Shown here piece after piece: positions 35,491 to 42,597 of a stretch of DNA of 64,000 nt. Both the position numbers and the translations under genes were made by a program. Origin of the DNA: Cohnella sp. GbtcB17 (GTDB lineage Bacteria; Bacillota; Bacilli; Paenibacillales; Paenibacillaceae); the NCBI RefSeq assembly GCF_019091135.1, contig NZ_JAGXJW010000025.1, positions 1 through 64,000 of the forward strand, in the 5' to 3' direction. How positions within the stretch are numbered: the stretch's first letter is position 1; each line of letters opens with the position of its first letter. The notes beneath the pieces are model-generated. The model saw only the letters and a program-made list of their open reading frames with translations, was not told the DNA's origin and searched no databases.

Positions 35491-35543
35491 ATAGCGGCAG
35501 CCGGGACATGCAAGCCTGTCCCGGCTGCCGCTATTTGTTTTTC
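35491..35543 (+). terminator. Strong intrinsic terminator after korB
   Basis: An 18-bp near-perfect stem: ATAGCGGCAGCCGGGACA pairs with TGTCCCGGCTGCCGCTAT, then TTGTTTTT. Confidence 0.9.
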
Positions 35544-35557
35544 GCGCGTACACACGA

Positions 35558-35586
35558 TGGACACAAGGGTACGATAAAGTTATAGA
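35558..35586 (+). promoter_or_regulatory. Sigma-A type promoter of the two-component operon
   Basis: TGGACA (35558-35563), 17-nt spacer, TATAGA (35581-35586), 36 nt before the response regulator start. Confidence 0.6.
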
Positions 35587-35621
35587 CGTACCGGATGCCA
35601 GGCCGGGGAGGGGGAGCGGCG

Positions 35622-36302
35622 ATGAAGCGAACGATATTGCTAGCGGAAGACGACGCGCTCATGCGAGAGTTTATTACGGATTATTTTGTCAGGGAAGGCT
35701 GGAACGTGCTCGAAGCGGATAACGGGCGAACGGCGCTGGACCTATTCGAACGGAACGCCGTCGATCTGGTCGTGCTCGATCTGATGATGCCTGAGCTGGA
35801 CGGCTGGACGACTTGCAGGCGCATCCGGGAAAAGTCGGACGTGCCGGTCATCATCATTACGGCGCGGGCGGAGGACGACGACCAGATACTGGGGTACGAG
35901 CTCGGTGCCGACGAATACGTGACCAAACCGCTCAGCCCGCGCGTGCTCGTCGCCAGGGCAGCGGCGCTTATGCGCCGGACCGAAGGGACGGTCGGACGCG
36001 ACGGCGAACGGCTCGTGTTCGGCGAGCTGACGATCGACCGGCATGCGCATGCCGCCGCTGTGTCCGGGGAGACGCTTCATTTGTCGCCGAAGGAGTTCGA
36101 GCTGCTGGCGTTTCTCGCGAAGCACGAAGGCAAAGTGCTCGCCCGCGACTATATTTTGGATTCGGTATGGGGCTACGAATACGACGGCGATCCGCGTACG
36201 GTCGATACGCATGTCAAAAAGCTGCGCGCCAAGCTCGGTCCCGAAGGCCGGCTGATCGCCACGGTCGTGCGCACCGGCTACAAATTCGAGGGGACGCCAT
36301 GA
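35622..36302 (+). CDS. OmpR/PhoB-family response regulator
   Basis: A 226-aa DNA-binding response regulator. The receiver domain has the acidic pair (LLAEDDALMREF), the phosphorylated Asp in VVLDLMMPELDGW, the Thr in IIITARAEDDD and Lys in EYVTKPLSPRVL. The C-terminal winged helix carries LSPKEFELLAFLAKHEGKVLARDYIL, VDTHVKKLRAKL and IATVVRTGYKF. ATG 35622 follows a GGGGAGGGGGA site. Its stop overlaps the start of the kinase gene (ATGA), with which it forms a pair. Target genes are unknown. Confidence 0.95.
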   Translation: MKRTILLAEDDALMREFITDYFVREGWNVLEADNGRTALDLFERNAVDLVVLDLMMPELDGWTTCRRIREKSDVPVIIITARAEDDDQILGYELGADEYVTKPLSPRVLVARAAALMRRTEGTVGRDGERLVFGELTIDRHAHAAAVSGETLHLSPKEFELLAFLAKHEGKVLARDYILDSVWGYEYDGDPRTVDTHVKKLRAKLGPEGRLIATVVRTGYKFEGTP

Positions 36303-38056
36303 AAAGGCGAAGCGTCGTTATGAAGCTGTTCGCGGTGACGGCGGCTCTTGTTCTCCTTCTTTTCATAATCCTGCTTCTGGCGGAGGGCCTGTTTTTCGAG
36401 CGATTTTATCGCACGTCCAAAAACGAGGCGATCGAGAAGAGCCTGACGGCGTTCGGAAACGCGTACCGGCAGGCAGAGCAATCGAAGCCGGGCAGCGGAA
36501 CGCGTCTGCTCGGCGAATTCATGAACCGGAGCGACGCGAGTATCGCGATGCTGAACGAACGATTCGAGCTCATTGCCGCCCACCCCTATTTTCTCGAGCT
36601 GCGCGCGGACGGCAAGACGGTCACTGTGCCGCTCACAAGCGAAGGAATGACGGCGGACGCGCTGCCGCCGGGACTCAAGATCGGGGATCGGCTGACGGTC
36701 GACGGCATTTTTATGGACGAGGAAGATACGATTATGCAGCCGATCGCCATCGGACAAGAGGAGCGTGCGCTCGAGGAGGGACTCGTGCGGGTAAGCGGGA
36801 CGATCGCGGATCTCCTCGTGCCGGAGCGCCGTTCGTACAATCCGTTTTACCAGGATATGCAGATGAATGAAGCGCTCTCTAAATGGCTGACCGATGCGGA
36901 AAAGGCAACGATCCAAACGATGGGCGGGGGAACCGCGAAGACGGAATGGACAGACCCATGGAGCGGGGTACGCTATGCGGCCATGCTGCAGCCTTTTGCG
37001 CCGGGGAGCGGGGATGCCCGCTATTTGTTCGCCATGACTTCCCTGCAGCCGGTCGGAGAAGCGGTAGACATGCTCAAGCGATACATCGCTTATTTGGCGC
37101 CGGTCGTATTGGTTGTCGGTCTGTTGTTGTCCTGGGTGTATTCGAGAATGGTCTCAAGACCGCTCGTAAGGCTGACCCGTTCGGCGACGCGGCTCTCCGA
37201 GCTCGACTTTGCCGGGCACGAGGAGATTCGGTCGAAGGACGAATTCGGGGAGCTGTCGAGTCGCATGACCGCGATGTCGCGGAATCTGGAGGCCGCGCTG
37301 GCGGAGCTGAGGCAAGCGAACGAGCAACTGAAGCGGGACGTCGAGGAAAAAGAACGTTCCGAACGGCTGCGCAAGGAATTGGTCGCGAATATCTCGCATG
37401 AGCTGAAGACGCCGCTCGGCATCGTGAAGGGCTTCGCGGAGGGCCTTCAAGACGGCGTCGCCGCCGACAAGCGGGAACGGTACCTGTCGATCATCGTGAC
37501 GGAGACGGATCGGATGAACGCGCTGATTATGGATATGCTTGAGCTGTCCCGCTTCGAGGTCAGTGCCGTGCGGCTGCAGCCGGAAGCGATCTCCTTGTCG
37601 GCGTCGATTCGAGAAGCGTTGCGGTCGTTTTCCGGGCAGATCGAAGAGAAAGGGCTGCTTCTTGCGGCGAACGCGCACGAGGAATGGCAAGTGCATGCGG
37701 ACCCGAAGCGGATCGAGCAGGTGCTCATGAATTTGCTCGGCAATGCGATCCGGCATGCTGCCGAAGGCGGCGCGCTTGCGGTCGAAGTGGCGCGCCATTC
37801 GCCGGGCCGAGCAATTGCGACGATCGAAAACGAAGGGGCGCCCATCGCCGCAGCCGACCTGGACCGCATCTGGGAGCAATTTTACCGCGCCGAGCGCTCG
37901 AGGGACCGCAAGTCGGGCGGCACGGGCCTTGGCCTCGCCATCGTGAAGCACATACTAACGCTGCACGGAAGCGAGTTCGGGGTTCGCAATACGGCGCGCG
38001 GCGTCGCTTTCTACTTTACTTTAAACGAAACCGGAGGAGATTCGAATGAACCTTAA
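36299..38056 (+). CDS. Membrane sensor histidine kinase
   Basis: A 585-aa kinase cognate to the preceding regulator. TM1 is at about residues 11-35, followed by an extracellular sensor domain of about 225 residues, TM2 (YIAYLAPVVLVVGLLLSWVYS), a HAMP linker, the HisKA box with His367 (LVANISHELKTPLGIVKG), N box VLMNLLGNAIRHA and G2 box GGTGLGLAIVKHI. The start at ATG 36299 overlaps the regulator stop by 4 bp, with GAGGGG upstream. Its end overlaps the next lipoprotein gene by 11 bp, hinting that the lipoprotein belongs to the same signalling unit. The sensed signal cannot be read from sequence. Confidence 0.94.
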   Translation: MKRRSVVMKLFAVTAALVLLLFIILLLAEGLFFERFYRTSKNEAIEKSLTAFGNAYRQAEQSKPGSGTRLLGEFMNRSDASIAMLNERFELIAAHPYFLELRADGKTVTVPLTSEGMTADALPPGLKIGDRLTVDGIFMDEEDTIMQPIAIGQEERALEEGLVRVSGTIADLLVPERRSYNPFYQDMQMNEALSKWLTDAEKATIQTMGGGTAKTEWTDPWSGVRYAAMLQPFAPGSGDARYLFAMTSLQPVGEAVDMLKRYIAYLAPVVLVVGLLLSWVYSRMVSRPLVRLTRSATRLSELDFAGHEEIRSKDEFGELSSRMTAMSRNLEAALAELRQANEQLKRDVEEKERSERLRKELVANISHELKTPLGIVKGFAEGLQDGVAADKRERYLSIIVTETDRMNALIMDMLELSRFEVSAVRLQPEAISLSASIREALRSFSGQIEEKGLLLAANAHEEWQVHADPKRIEQVLMNLLGNAIRHAAEGGALAVEVARHSPGRAIATIENEGAPIAAADLDRIWEQFYRAERSRDRKSGGTGLGLAIVKHILTLHGSEFGVRNTARGVAFYFTLNETGGDSNEP

Positions 38057-38615
38057 AAAATGGACGTATGCCGCCGCGATCGCAGCGCTGCTGATGACGA
38101 GCGCCTGCGGGGAAAAAACGAATACCGAAACGCAGGCTTCGGCGGGCGCTTCTTCGTCTGCTACGCAAGCGACGCCGGCGCCTTCCACGACAACTTCGCC
38201 GTCCGCTTCCCCATCGGCATCGCCGTCAGCGGTTGCATCGCCTTCCCCATCGGCATCGCCTTCCTCGGCGTCGTTCGAGGAGCCGGCCGACCAGAAAATA
38301 TTGATCGTCATCGATCAGACGGAGAAGCCGATCGAAGGCAACAGCTTCGACTTCGTCGTCAAGCAGGTGCCGACCGGCTACGCGCTGGCCGAGATGAGCT
38401 GGACGTCAGGCGATACGAAAATCGTCAACACGCTGCAGGACGCCATTGCCCATGGCGGCAATGGCGAGAACGGATTTTACATCAGCGGCGACGGTCAGTT
38501 CATGGGATTCTTCTACCCCGACGAGCTGAAGGGACAGGAGGGCGAGGTCAGCTTCCTGTTCAAGGACGACAAAGGAAATGAAAAGAGCTGGACGAAAAAA
38601 ATCACATTAAAGTGA
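38046..38615 (+). CDS. Lipoprotein of unknown function in the two-component operon
   Basis: A 189-aa exported lipoprotein: positively charged start, hydrophobic helix and lipobox LLMTSAC (Cys21). A disordered Ser/Pro/Ala linker follows (repeats of PSAS units, about residues 35-78), then a soluble domain of about 110 residues starting KILIVIDQTEKPIEGNSF, rich in beta-type residues and reminiscent of an Ig-like fold. ATG 38046 lies inside the end of the kinase gene with CGGAGGAG upstream, so it is co-translated with it. I do not recognise the family; a role as accessory sensor or kinase target is inference. Confidence 0.85.
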   Translation: MNLKKWTYAAAIAALLMTSACGEKTNTETQASAGASSSATQATPAPSTTTSPSASPSASPSAVASPSPSASPSSASFEEPADQKILIVIDQTEKPIEGNSFDFVVKQVPTGYALAEMSWTSGDTKIVNTLQDAIAHGGNGENGFYISGDGQFMGFFYPDELKGQEGEVSFLFKDDKGNEKSWTKKITLK

Positions 38616-38643
38616 TGCGAGGCAGCGTACCGATAATTGACGA

Positions 38644-38688
38644 AGAGAGAAGGGATCCTCTGAGCGGGAGGATCCTCTCTCTTTTTTT
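38644..38688 (+). terminator. Intrinsic terminator after the lipoprotein gene
   Basis: AGAGAGAAGGGATCCTC pairs with GAGGATCCTCTCTCT (small internal bulge), followed by seven T. Confidence 0.88.
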
Positions 38689-38705
38689 ATTTCAACAAAT
38701 GTAGA

Positions 38706-38804
38706 ATGGCGCCGTTAACTTCATATTTCGCCGAGAAGCAAACTTTCCGGCCTGCCGCAAGCACGACCCGCGCCGAAGCGGCGGTCGTCCTGCAGCGGCT
38801 GCTC
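38706..38804 (+). pseudogene. Remnant of an SLH-domain protein
   Basis: Translation of this stretch gives the C-terminal half of an S-layer homology domain: TFRPAASTTRAEAAVVLQRLL, with the diagnostic TRAEAAVVLQRLL. No upstream part of such a gene exists; a terminator lies 18 bp before it, and after LLIGHF the match ends. It is therefore a decayed end of a cell-surface protein gene left at a junction. The remainder of the gap 38616-38951 shows only the terminator before and an AT-rich stretch after, with no clear promoter. Confidence 0.6.
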
Positions 38805-38951
38805 ATTGGTCATTTTTTTCACTCTTTCACCCTTTTTATCCTTTTCATAAAAACGATGAAGATCTCAAATTTCAGGCGATACGCATTGACGCGCGAATCC
38901 GGTAAGGTTGGGCATGAGGGGGTGAGAGAATTGAAAGAGGAGAGTGTCATC

Positions 38952-39923
38952 ATGCATCCCTTCGAGGGAGACGGGACAGAGATTCAGGCCGCGCCGGTCG
39001 GCGCGGTTCCAAAAAAGAAAGGCAAGCTCACTGCGCGTTTATGGCGGGAGCGGTACCTGTATTTGCTGCTGCTGCCGGGGCTCGCTTACTTCATCTTGTA
39101 CAGATACGTCCCGATGCTCGGCAACGTGATCGCGTTCCAGGACTTCAGTCCGTTCCAGGGCTTCCTGCACAGCGACTGGGTGGGGTTCGCCCATTTTCGC
39201 AAAATTTTCAGCGATCCTGAAGTCGTTCGCGTGCTGGGCAACACGCTTCTGCTATCTTTGCTTCAGATCGCGTTCGCTTTCCCGATTCCCATCGTGCTGA
39301 CAATCATGTTGAACGAGCTTCGGAGCGAGAAGTACAAGCGCTTGCTGCAGTCCATCCTTTATTTGCCTCACTTTCTGTCCTGGGTCGTCGTCATCGGCAT
39401 CGCGACGATCTTCCTGAAGACGGAGGGGCTCGTCAACGAGGTGCTGCATGCCCTATTCGGCGCGGAGCCGACGGCCTTCCTGCAGGAGCCCGGCTGGTTC
39501 ATGCCGCTGCTCGTGCTCGAGGTGATCTGGAAGGAAGCGGGCTGGGGAACGATTATGTTCCTGGCGGCGCTGTCCGGCATCAATCCGAGCCTGTACGAAG
39601 CGGCGGTCGTGGACGGCGCGAGCAGGTGGCGGCAGATCTGGCATATTACGCTTCCAGGCTTGCGCAGCACGATCGTTATCTTGTTCATCCTGCGTCTGGG
39701 CACCGTGCTCGATTCGGGCTTCGAGCAAGTATTCCTGATGCTGAATCCGTTCACGATGGATATCGGCAACGTGCTCGATACGTTCGTCTATTACAAAGGC
39801 ATCCAGCAATCCGACTTCAGCTTCGGCACGGCTGTCGGTTTGTTCAAGAGCATCGTGGGGCTGTTGCTCATATTGGGCGCGAACAAGCTCGCGAAGAAGT
39901 ACGGGGACCAAGGCGTGTTCTAA
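38952..39923 (+). CDS. lplB: Sugar ABC transporter permease, LplB type
   Basis: A 323-aa inner-membrane permease of the MalF/UgpA group with about six membrane segments and the EAA loop EAAVVDGASRWRQIWHITLPGL that docks to the ATPase. The N-terminal LYLLLLPGLAYFILYRYVPMLGN is typical of Paenibacillus LplB-like proteins that import oligosaccharides. I take ATG 38952 after AGAGGAGAG; TTG 38931 is possible. Longer starts would run into the SLH remnant and were rejected. It pairs with the next permease and a lipoprotein; no ATPase gene is nearby, so a shared MsmX-type ATPase is expected. Confidence 0.9.
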   Translation: MHPFEGDGTEIQAAPVGAVPKKKGKLTARLWRERYLYLLLLPGLAYFILYRYVPMLGNVIAFQDFSPFQGFLHSDWVGFAHFRKIFSDPEVVRVLGNTLLLSLLQIAFAFPIPIVLTIMLNELRSEKYKRLLQSILYLPHFLSWVVVIGIATIFLKTEGLVNEVLHALFGAEPTAFLQEPGWFMPLLVLEVIWKEAGWGTIMFLAALSGINPSLYEAAVVDGASRWRQIWHITLPGLRSTIVILFILRLGTVLDSGFEQVFLMLNPFTMDIGNVLDTFVYYKGIQQSDFSFGTAVGLFKSIVGLLLILGANKLAKKYGDQGVF

Positions 39924-39944
39924 ACGAAAGGGGGTGAACGTCCG

Positions 39945-40829
39945 ATGCGACACAAGGGAACGTTATCCGGGCGGCTGACGGACGGCTTAAACGTCGTATT
40001 GCTAGGCCTGTTGGCATTGCTCATGCTGCTGCCATTCTACTATATCTTCGTCGTCTCCTTCGTAGATGCGAAGGAGTTCTCCTCGAGCGAACTGATCCTC
40101 TGGCCGAAAAATTGGGTGTCCGATGCCTACGATTACATTCTGTCCTCCAAAGAGTTCATACGGTCGATGGGCGTAACGATCTACGTAACGGCGCTCGGCA
40201 CGCTGGTCAATCTCGTTTTGACGGCTACGATGGCCTATGCTATAACTCGGAATATATGGGGACAGCGCTTTTATGTGTTTCTCGTGCTGTTTACGTTTAT
40301 TTTTTCCGCAGGCATGATTCCGACGTATCTGATCGTCAAGGAGACCGGTCTGATCGACAGTTACTGGTCGCTCATCCTGCCAAGTGCGATTAATCCCTTC
40401 AACCTGATCGTCATGCGCCAGTTTTTTATGGGTATCCCCGACGAGCTGAGCGAGGCCGCGGTCATCGACGGCGCGAACGACCTGCAAATCTTCGCCAAAA
40501 TCATACTCCCGTTGTCCAAGCCCGCGATCGCGGCATTCGGATTGTTTTATGCAGTCCTCAACTGGAATACGTATTTCGGCGCGATTTTGTATTTGAACGA
40601 TCCAACCAAATGGACCGTGCAGGTCGTCTTGAGACAGCTCGTCATTCTTAACGACCAAGATACGCTCGCCTCGGCCGCACGCGATGCGGCATTGGCAGGA
40701 GAACTGCCGCCGAGCGAGACGATCGGAATGGCCGCGATCCTGCTGGCGACGCTGCCGATTCTGGCCGTCTATCCCTTTCTGCAAAAGCACTTCGCGAAAG
40801 GGGTGATGCTCGGCTCGGTAAAAGGCTAG
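39945..40829 (+). CDS. lplC: Sugar ABC transporter permease, LplC type
   Basis: Second permease of the importer, 294 aa, MalG/LplC type with six predicted membrane segments (LLGLLALLMLLPFYYIFVVS first) and EAA loop SEAAVIDGANDLQIFAKIILPL. The C-terminus FLQKHFAKGVMLGSVKG is the hallmark of this group. ATG 39945 follows AAAGGGGGTG and lies 21 bp after lplB. It forms the channel with LplB. Confidence 0.93.
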   Translation: MRHKGTLSGRLTDGLNVVLLGLLALLMLLPFYYIFVVSFVDAKEFSSSELILWPKNWVSDAYDYILSSKEFIRSMGVTIYVTALGTLVNLVLTATMAYAITRNIWGQRFYVFLVLFTFIFSAGMIPTYLIVKETGLIDSYWSLILPSAINPFNLIVMRQFFMGIPDELSEAAVIDGANDLQIFAKIILPLSKPAIAAFGLFYAVLNWNTYFGAILYLNDPTKWTVQVVLRQLVILNDQDTLASAARDAALAGELPPSETIGMAAILLATLPILAVYPFLQKHFAKGVMLGSVKG

Positions 40830-40905
40830 ATCCGCCGGACGGGCAGGCAGCCGGACAGCGTCGTACCATCGCTATACCAACGATTATCGGGAGGGTTATC
40901 CAAAA

Positions 40906-42528
40906 ATGAAAAAAATGCTAACCGTAGGTCTCTTGGCTAGCATGGCCGTCAGCATGGCGGCATGCGCTTCGAACAACAACAATAATACGGCATCGCCAAG
41001 CGCTTCGGGCGCAAGCCCCTCGGCATCCGCCAGCGCCAGCGCTTCCCAGCCGTCTTCGAGCGCCGTGCCGAGCGACGCGTCTAAAAAGATCTCCATAAGC
41101 GCCATCGAAGGCACCTGGCTGTCCCCGGTCCCCGCCGATACCGGGGGCGGGCTCAAAAAAATCAATGAAAAATTCAACGTCGAGTACAAGCCGCAATTCG
41201 TTCCTTACGAAGAATATTCGAGCAAGCTGCCGGTCGTCATGGCCGCGGGCGATCTGCCGGACGTCATCGGCATCGAGGCGGTCGACTCCAACTTCGTCAA
41301 GTGGGCGAAGCAAGGCGCGTTTCTGCCGCTGAACGATTATATAGACAAGTACCCGACACTCAAGGCCGTTCCCAAAAACGTATGGGACGCCGTCACGGTC
41401 GAAGGTAAAATTTATGCGATTCCGCAGTACTTTCCGTCAAAATACGGCAAAAAGCCGATCATCCGCAAAGATTGGCTGGACAATCTGGGACTTGCCATGC
41501 CGACGACCTATGAAGAACTGGAGAAAGTGGCAATCGCCTTCACGAAGGACGATCCGGACAAAAACGGAAAGGACGACACGTACGGCTTCGCGTTGTCCAA
41601 GCAGATCGTCTACGGAGCGTCGATGGGCGCGGCCTGGGATATAGGCTGGTACAACAAAAACGCGGAAGGACAGCTCATCCCGGGCATCATCTCGGACGGC
41701 TATAAGGAGCAAACGCAGTTCCTCGCCAATCTGTACAAAGCTGGCGCGCTTCACAAGGATTGGGCGGTCAGCAAATCGACCGACGTCGGCAAAGATTTCT
41801 TCGCCGGGAAATACGGCATTTGGTACGAGCAGGCGTATTCGATGGGCGGAGATCAGTTCAAGACGCTGAAGGAGCTATCCCCGACCGCCGAAGTCGTCGT
41901 CATTCCACCGTTCAAGCAAGCCGATGGCCAGCAAGGCTTTACGGCGGGTCAAGGTTATTATATCGTTACCGCGCTGAATGCCAAGATGAAGGGCGACGAG
42001 GATAAGATCAACCGAATTTTGCAGATGCAGGACTACTTTAGAACGTACATTCCTTTCGATCAACGGGGCCCGCAAAACCCGGATTACGATTGGCAGAACG
42101 GCGGCGAAAACGTCGCCTATAAAATGGTCGACGGCCTGCCGGTGGCGATACCCGAGGGAGCGGATGAGCGTCCAGGCCGCTACCATAAAGTCGCGCAATG
42201 GGCGGAAACGGACGAAGCGACGGAACCATACAAGACATACGCCGATCCGACGGCGCGCGCCTTTGCGCAAGCTTCCGTCGATCTGCTGAAAAACACGAAA
42301 TTTTACGTGGATCCGGTCTATCGCATTCACTCCGAGGTGCTCGCGCAGAAGGGCTCCGAACTTGAACAGATCGCGAAGGAGTGGCAGACGAAGATGATCG
42401 TCGGCCAAGAACCGATAGCAAGCTGGGACAAGATGGTCGAAGAATATATGAAAAAAGGCGGCAAGGAATTGATCGACGAAGTTAACAAGCTGCTCGCTGA
42501 TGCCGGCATTCAAGGCGAGTGGAAGTAA
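40906..42528 (+). CDS. Extracellular sugar-binding lipoprotein of the ABC importer
   Basis: A 540-aa substrate-binding protein, LplA/family 1 type. Signal peptide with lipobox SMAAC (Cys20), then an Asn-run and Ser/Ala linker, then the two-lobe binding fold (FVPYEEYSSKLPVVMAAGDLPD, FLPLNDYIDKYPTLKAVP, AGQGYYIVTALN). Length of about 540 is usual for binders of large oligosaccharides in Paenibacillus. GGGAGG precedes ATG 40906. It is the last gene of the lplB-lplC-SBP unit and ends at a bidirectional hairpin. The real ligand is unknown. Confidence 0.92.
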   Translation: MKKMLTVGLLASMAVSMAACASNNNNNTASPSASGASPSASASASASQPSSSAVPSDASKKISISAIEGTWLSPVPADTGGGLKKINEKFNVEYKPQFVPYEEYSSKLPVVMAAGDLPDVIGIEAVDSNFVKWAKQGAFLPLNDYIDKYPTLKAVPKNVWDAVTVEGKIYAIPQYFPSKYGKKPIIRKDWLDNLGLAMPTTYEELEKVAIAFTKDDPDKNGKDDTYGFALSKQIVYGASMGAAWDIGWYNKNAEGQLIPGIISDGYKEQTQFLANLYKAGALHKDWAVSKSTDVGKDFFAGKYGIWYEQAYSMGGDQFKTLKELSPTAEVVVIPPFKQADGQQGFTAGQGYYIVTALNAKMKGDEDKINRILQMQDYFRTYIPFDQRGPQNPDYDWQNGGENVAYKMVDGLPVAIPEGADERPGRYHKVAQWAETDEATEPYKTYADPTARAFAQASVDLLKNTKFYVDPVYRIHSEVLAQKGSELEQIAKEWQTKMIVGQEPIASWDKMVEEYMKKGGKELIDEVNKLLADAGIQGEWK

Positions 42529-42551
42529 GCGTCCGGAACGCGTACGCGCAT

Positions 42552-42590
42552 AACAAAGAAAGGAGGGGCGAGAGCCCCTCCTTTCTTTGT
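42552..42590 (+). terminator. Hairpin between converging SBP and AraC-regulator genes
   Basis: ACAAAGAAAGGAGGGGC and GCCCCTCCTTTCTTTGT form a perfect 17-bp stem around GAGA. It can serve both strands; the T-rich arm is part of the stem. Confidence 0.8.
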
Positions 42591-42597
42591 GCTTGCA

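Noticed and set aside
35813-36298. N-terminal extension of the histidine kinase by 162 residues
   Set aside because: This part is the response regulator gene read in another frame; the kinase starts at ATG 36299 with a good ribosome site.
38185-38275. Tandem repeats in the lipoprotein gene
   Set aside because: They encode a Ser/Pro/Ala linker in frame and are ordinary low-complexity coding sequence.
38706-38951. Longer permease starting at 38706
   Set aside because: The extra 82 residues are an SLH remnant and low-complexity text unlike any LplB N-terminus; ATG 38952 has the ribosome site.
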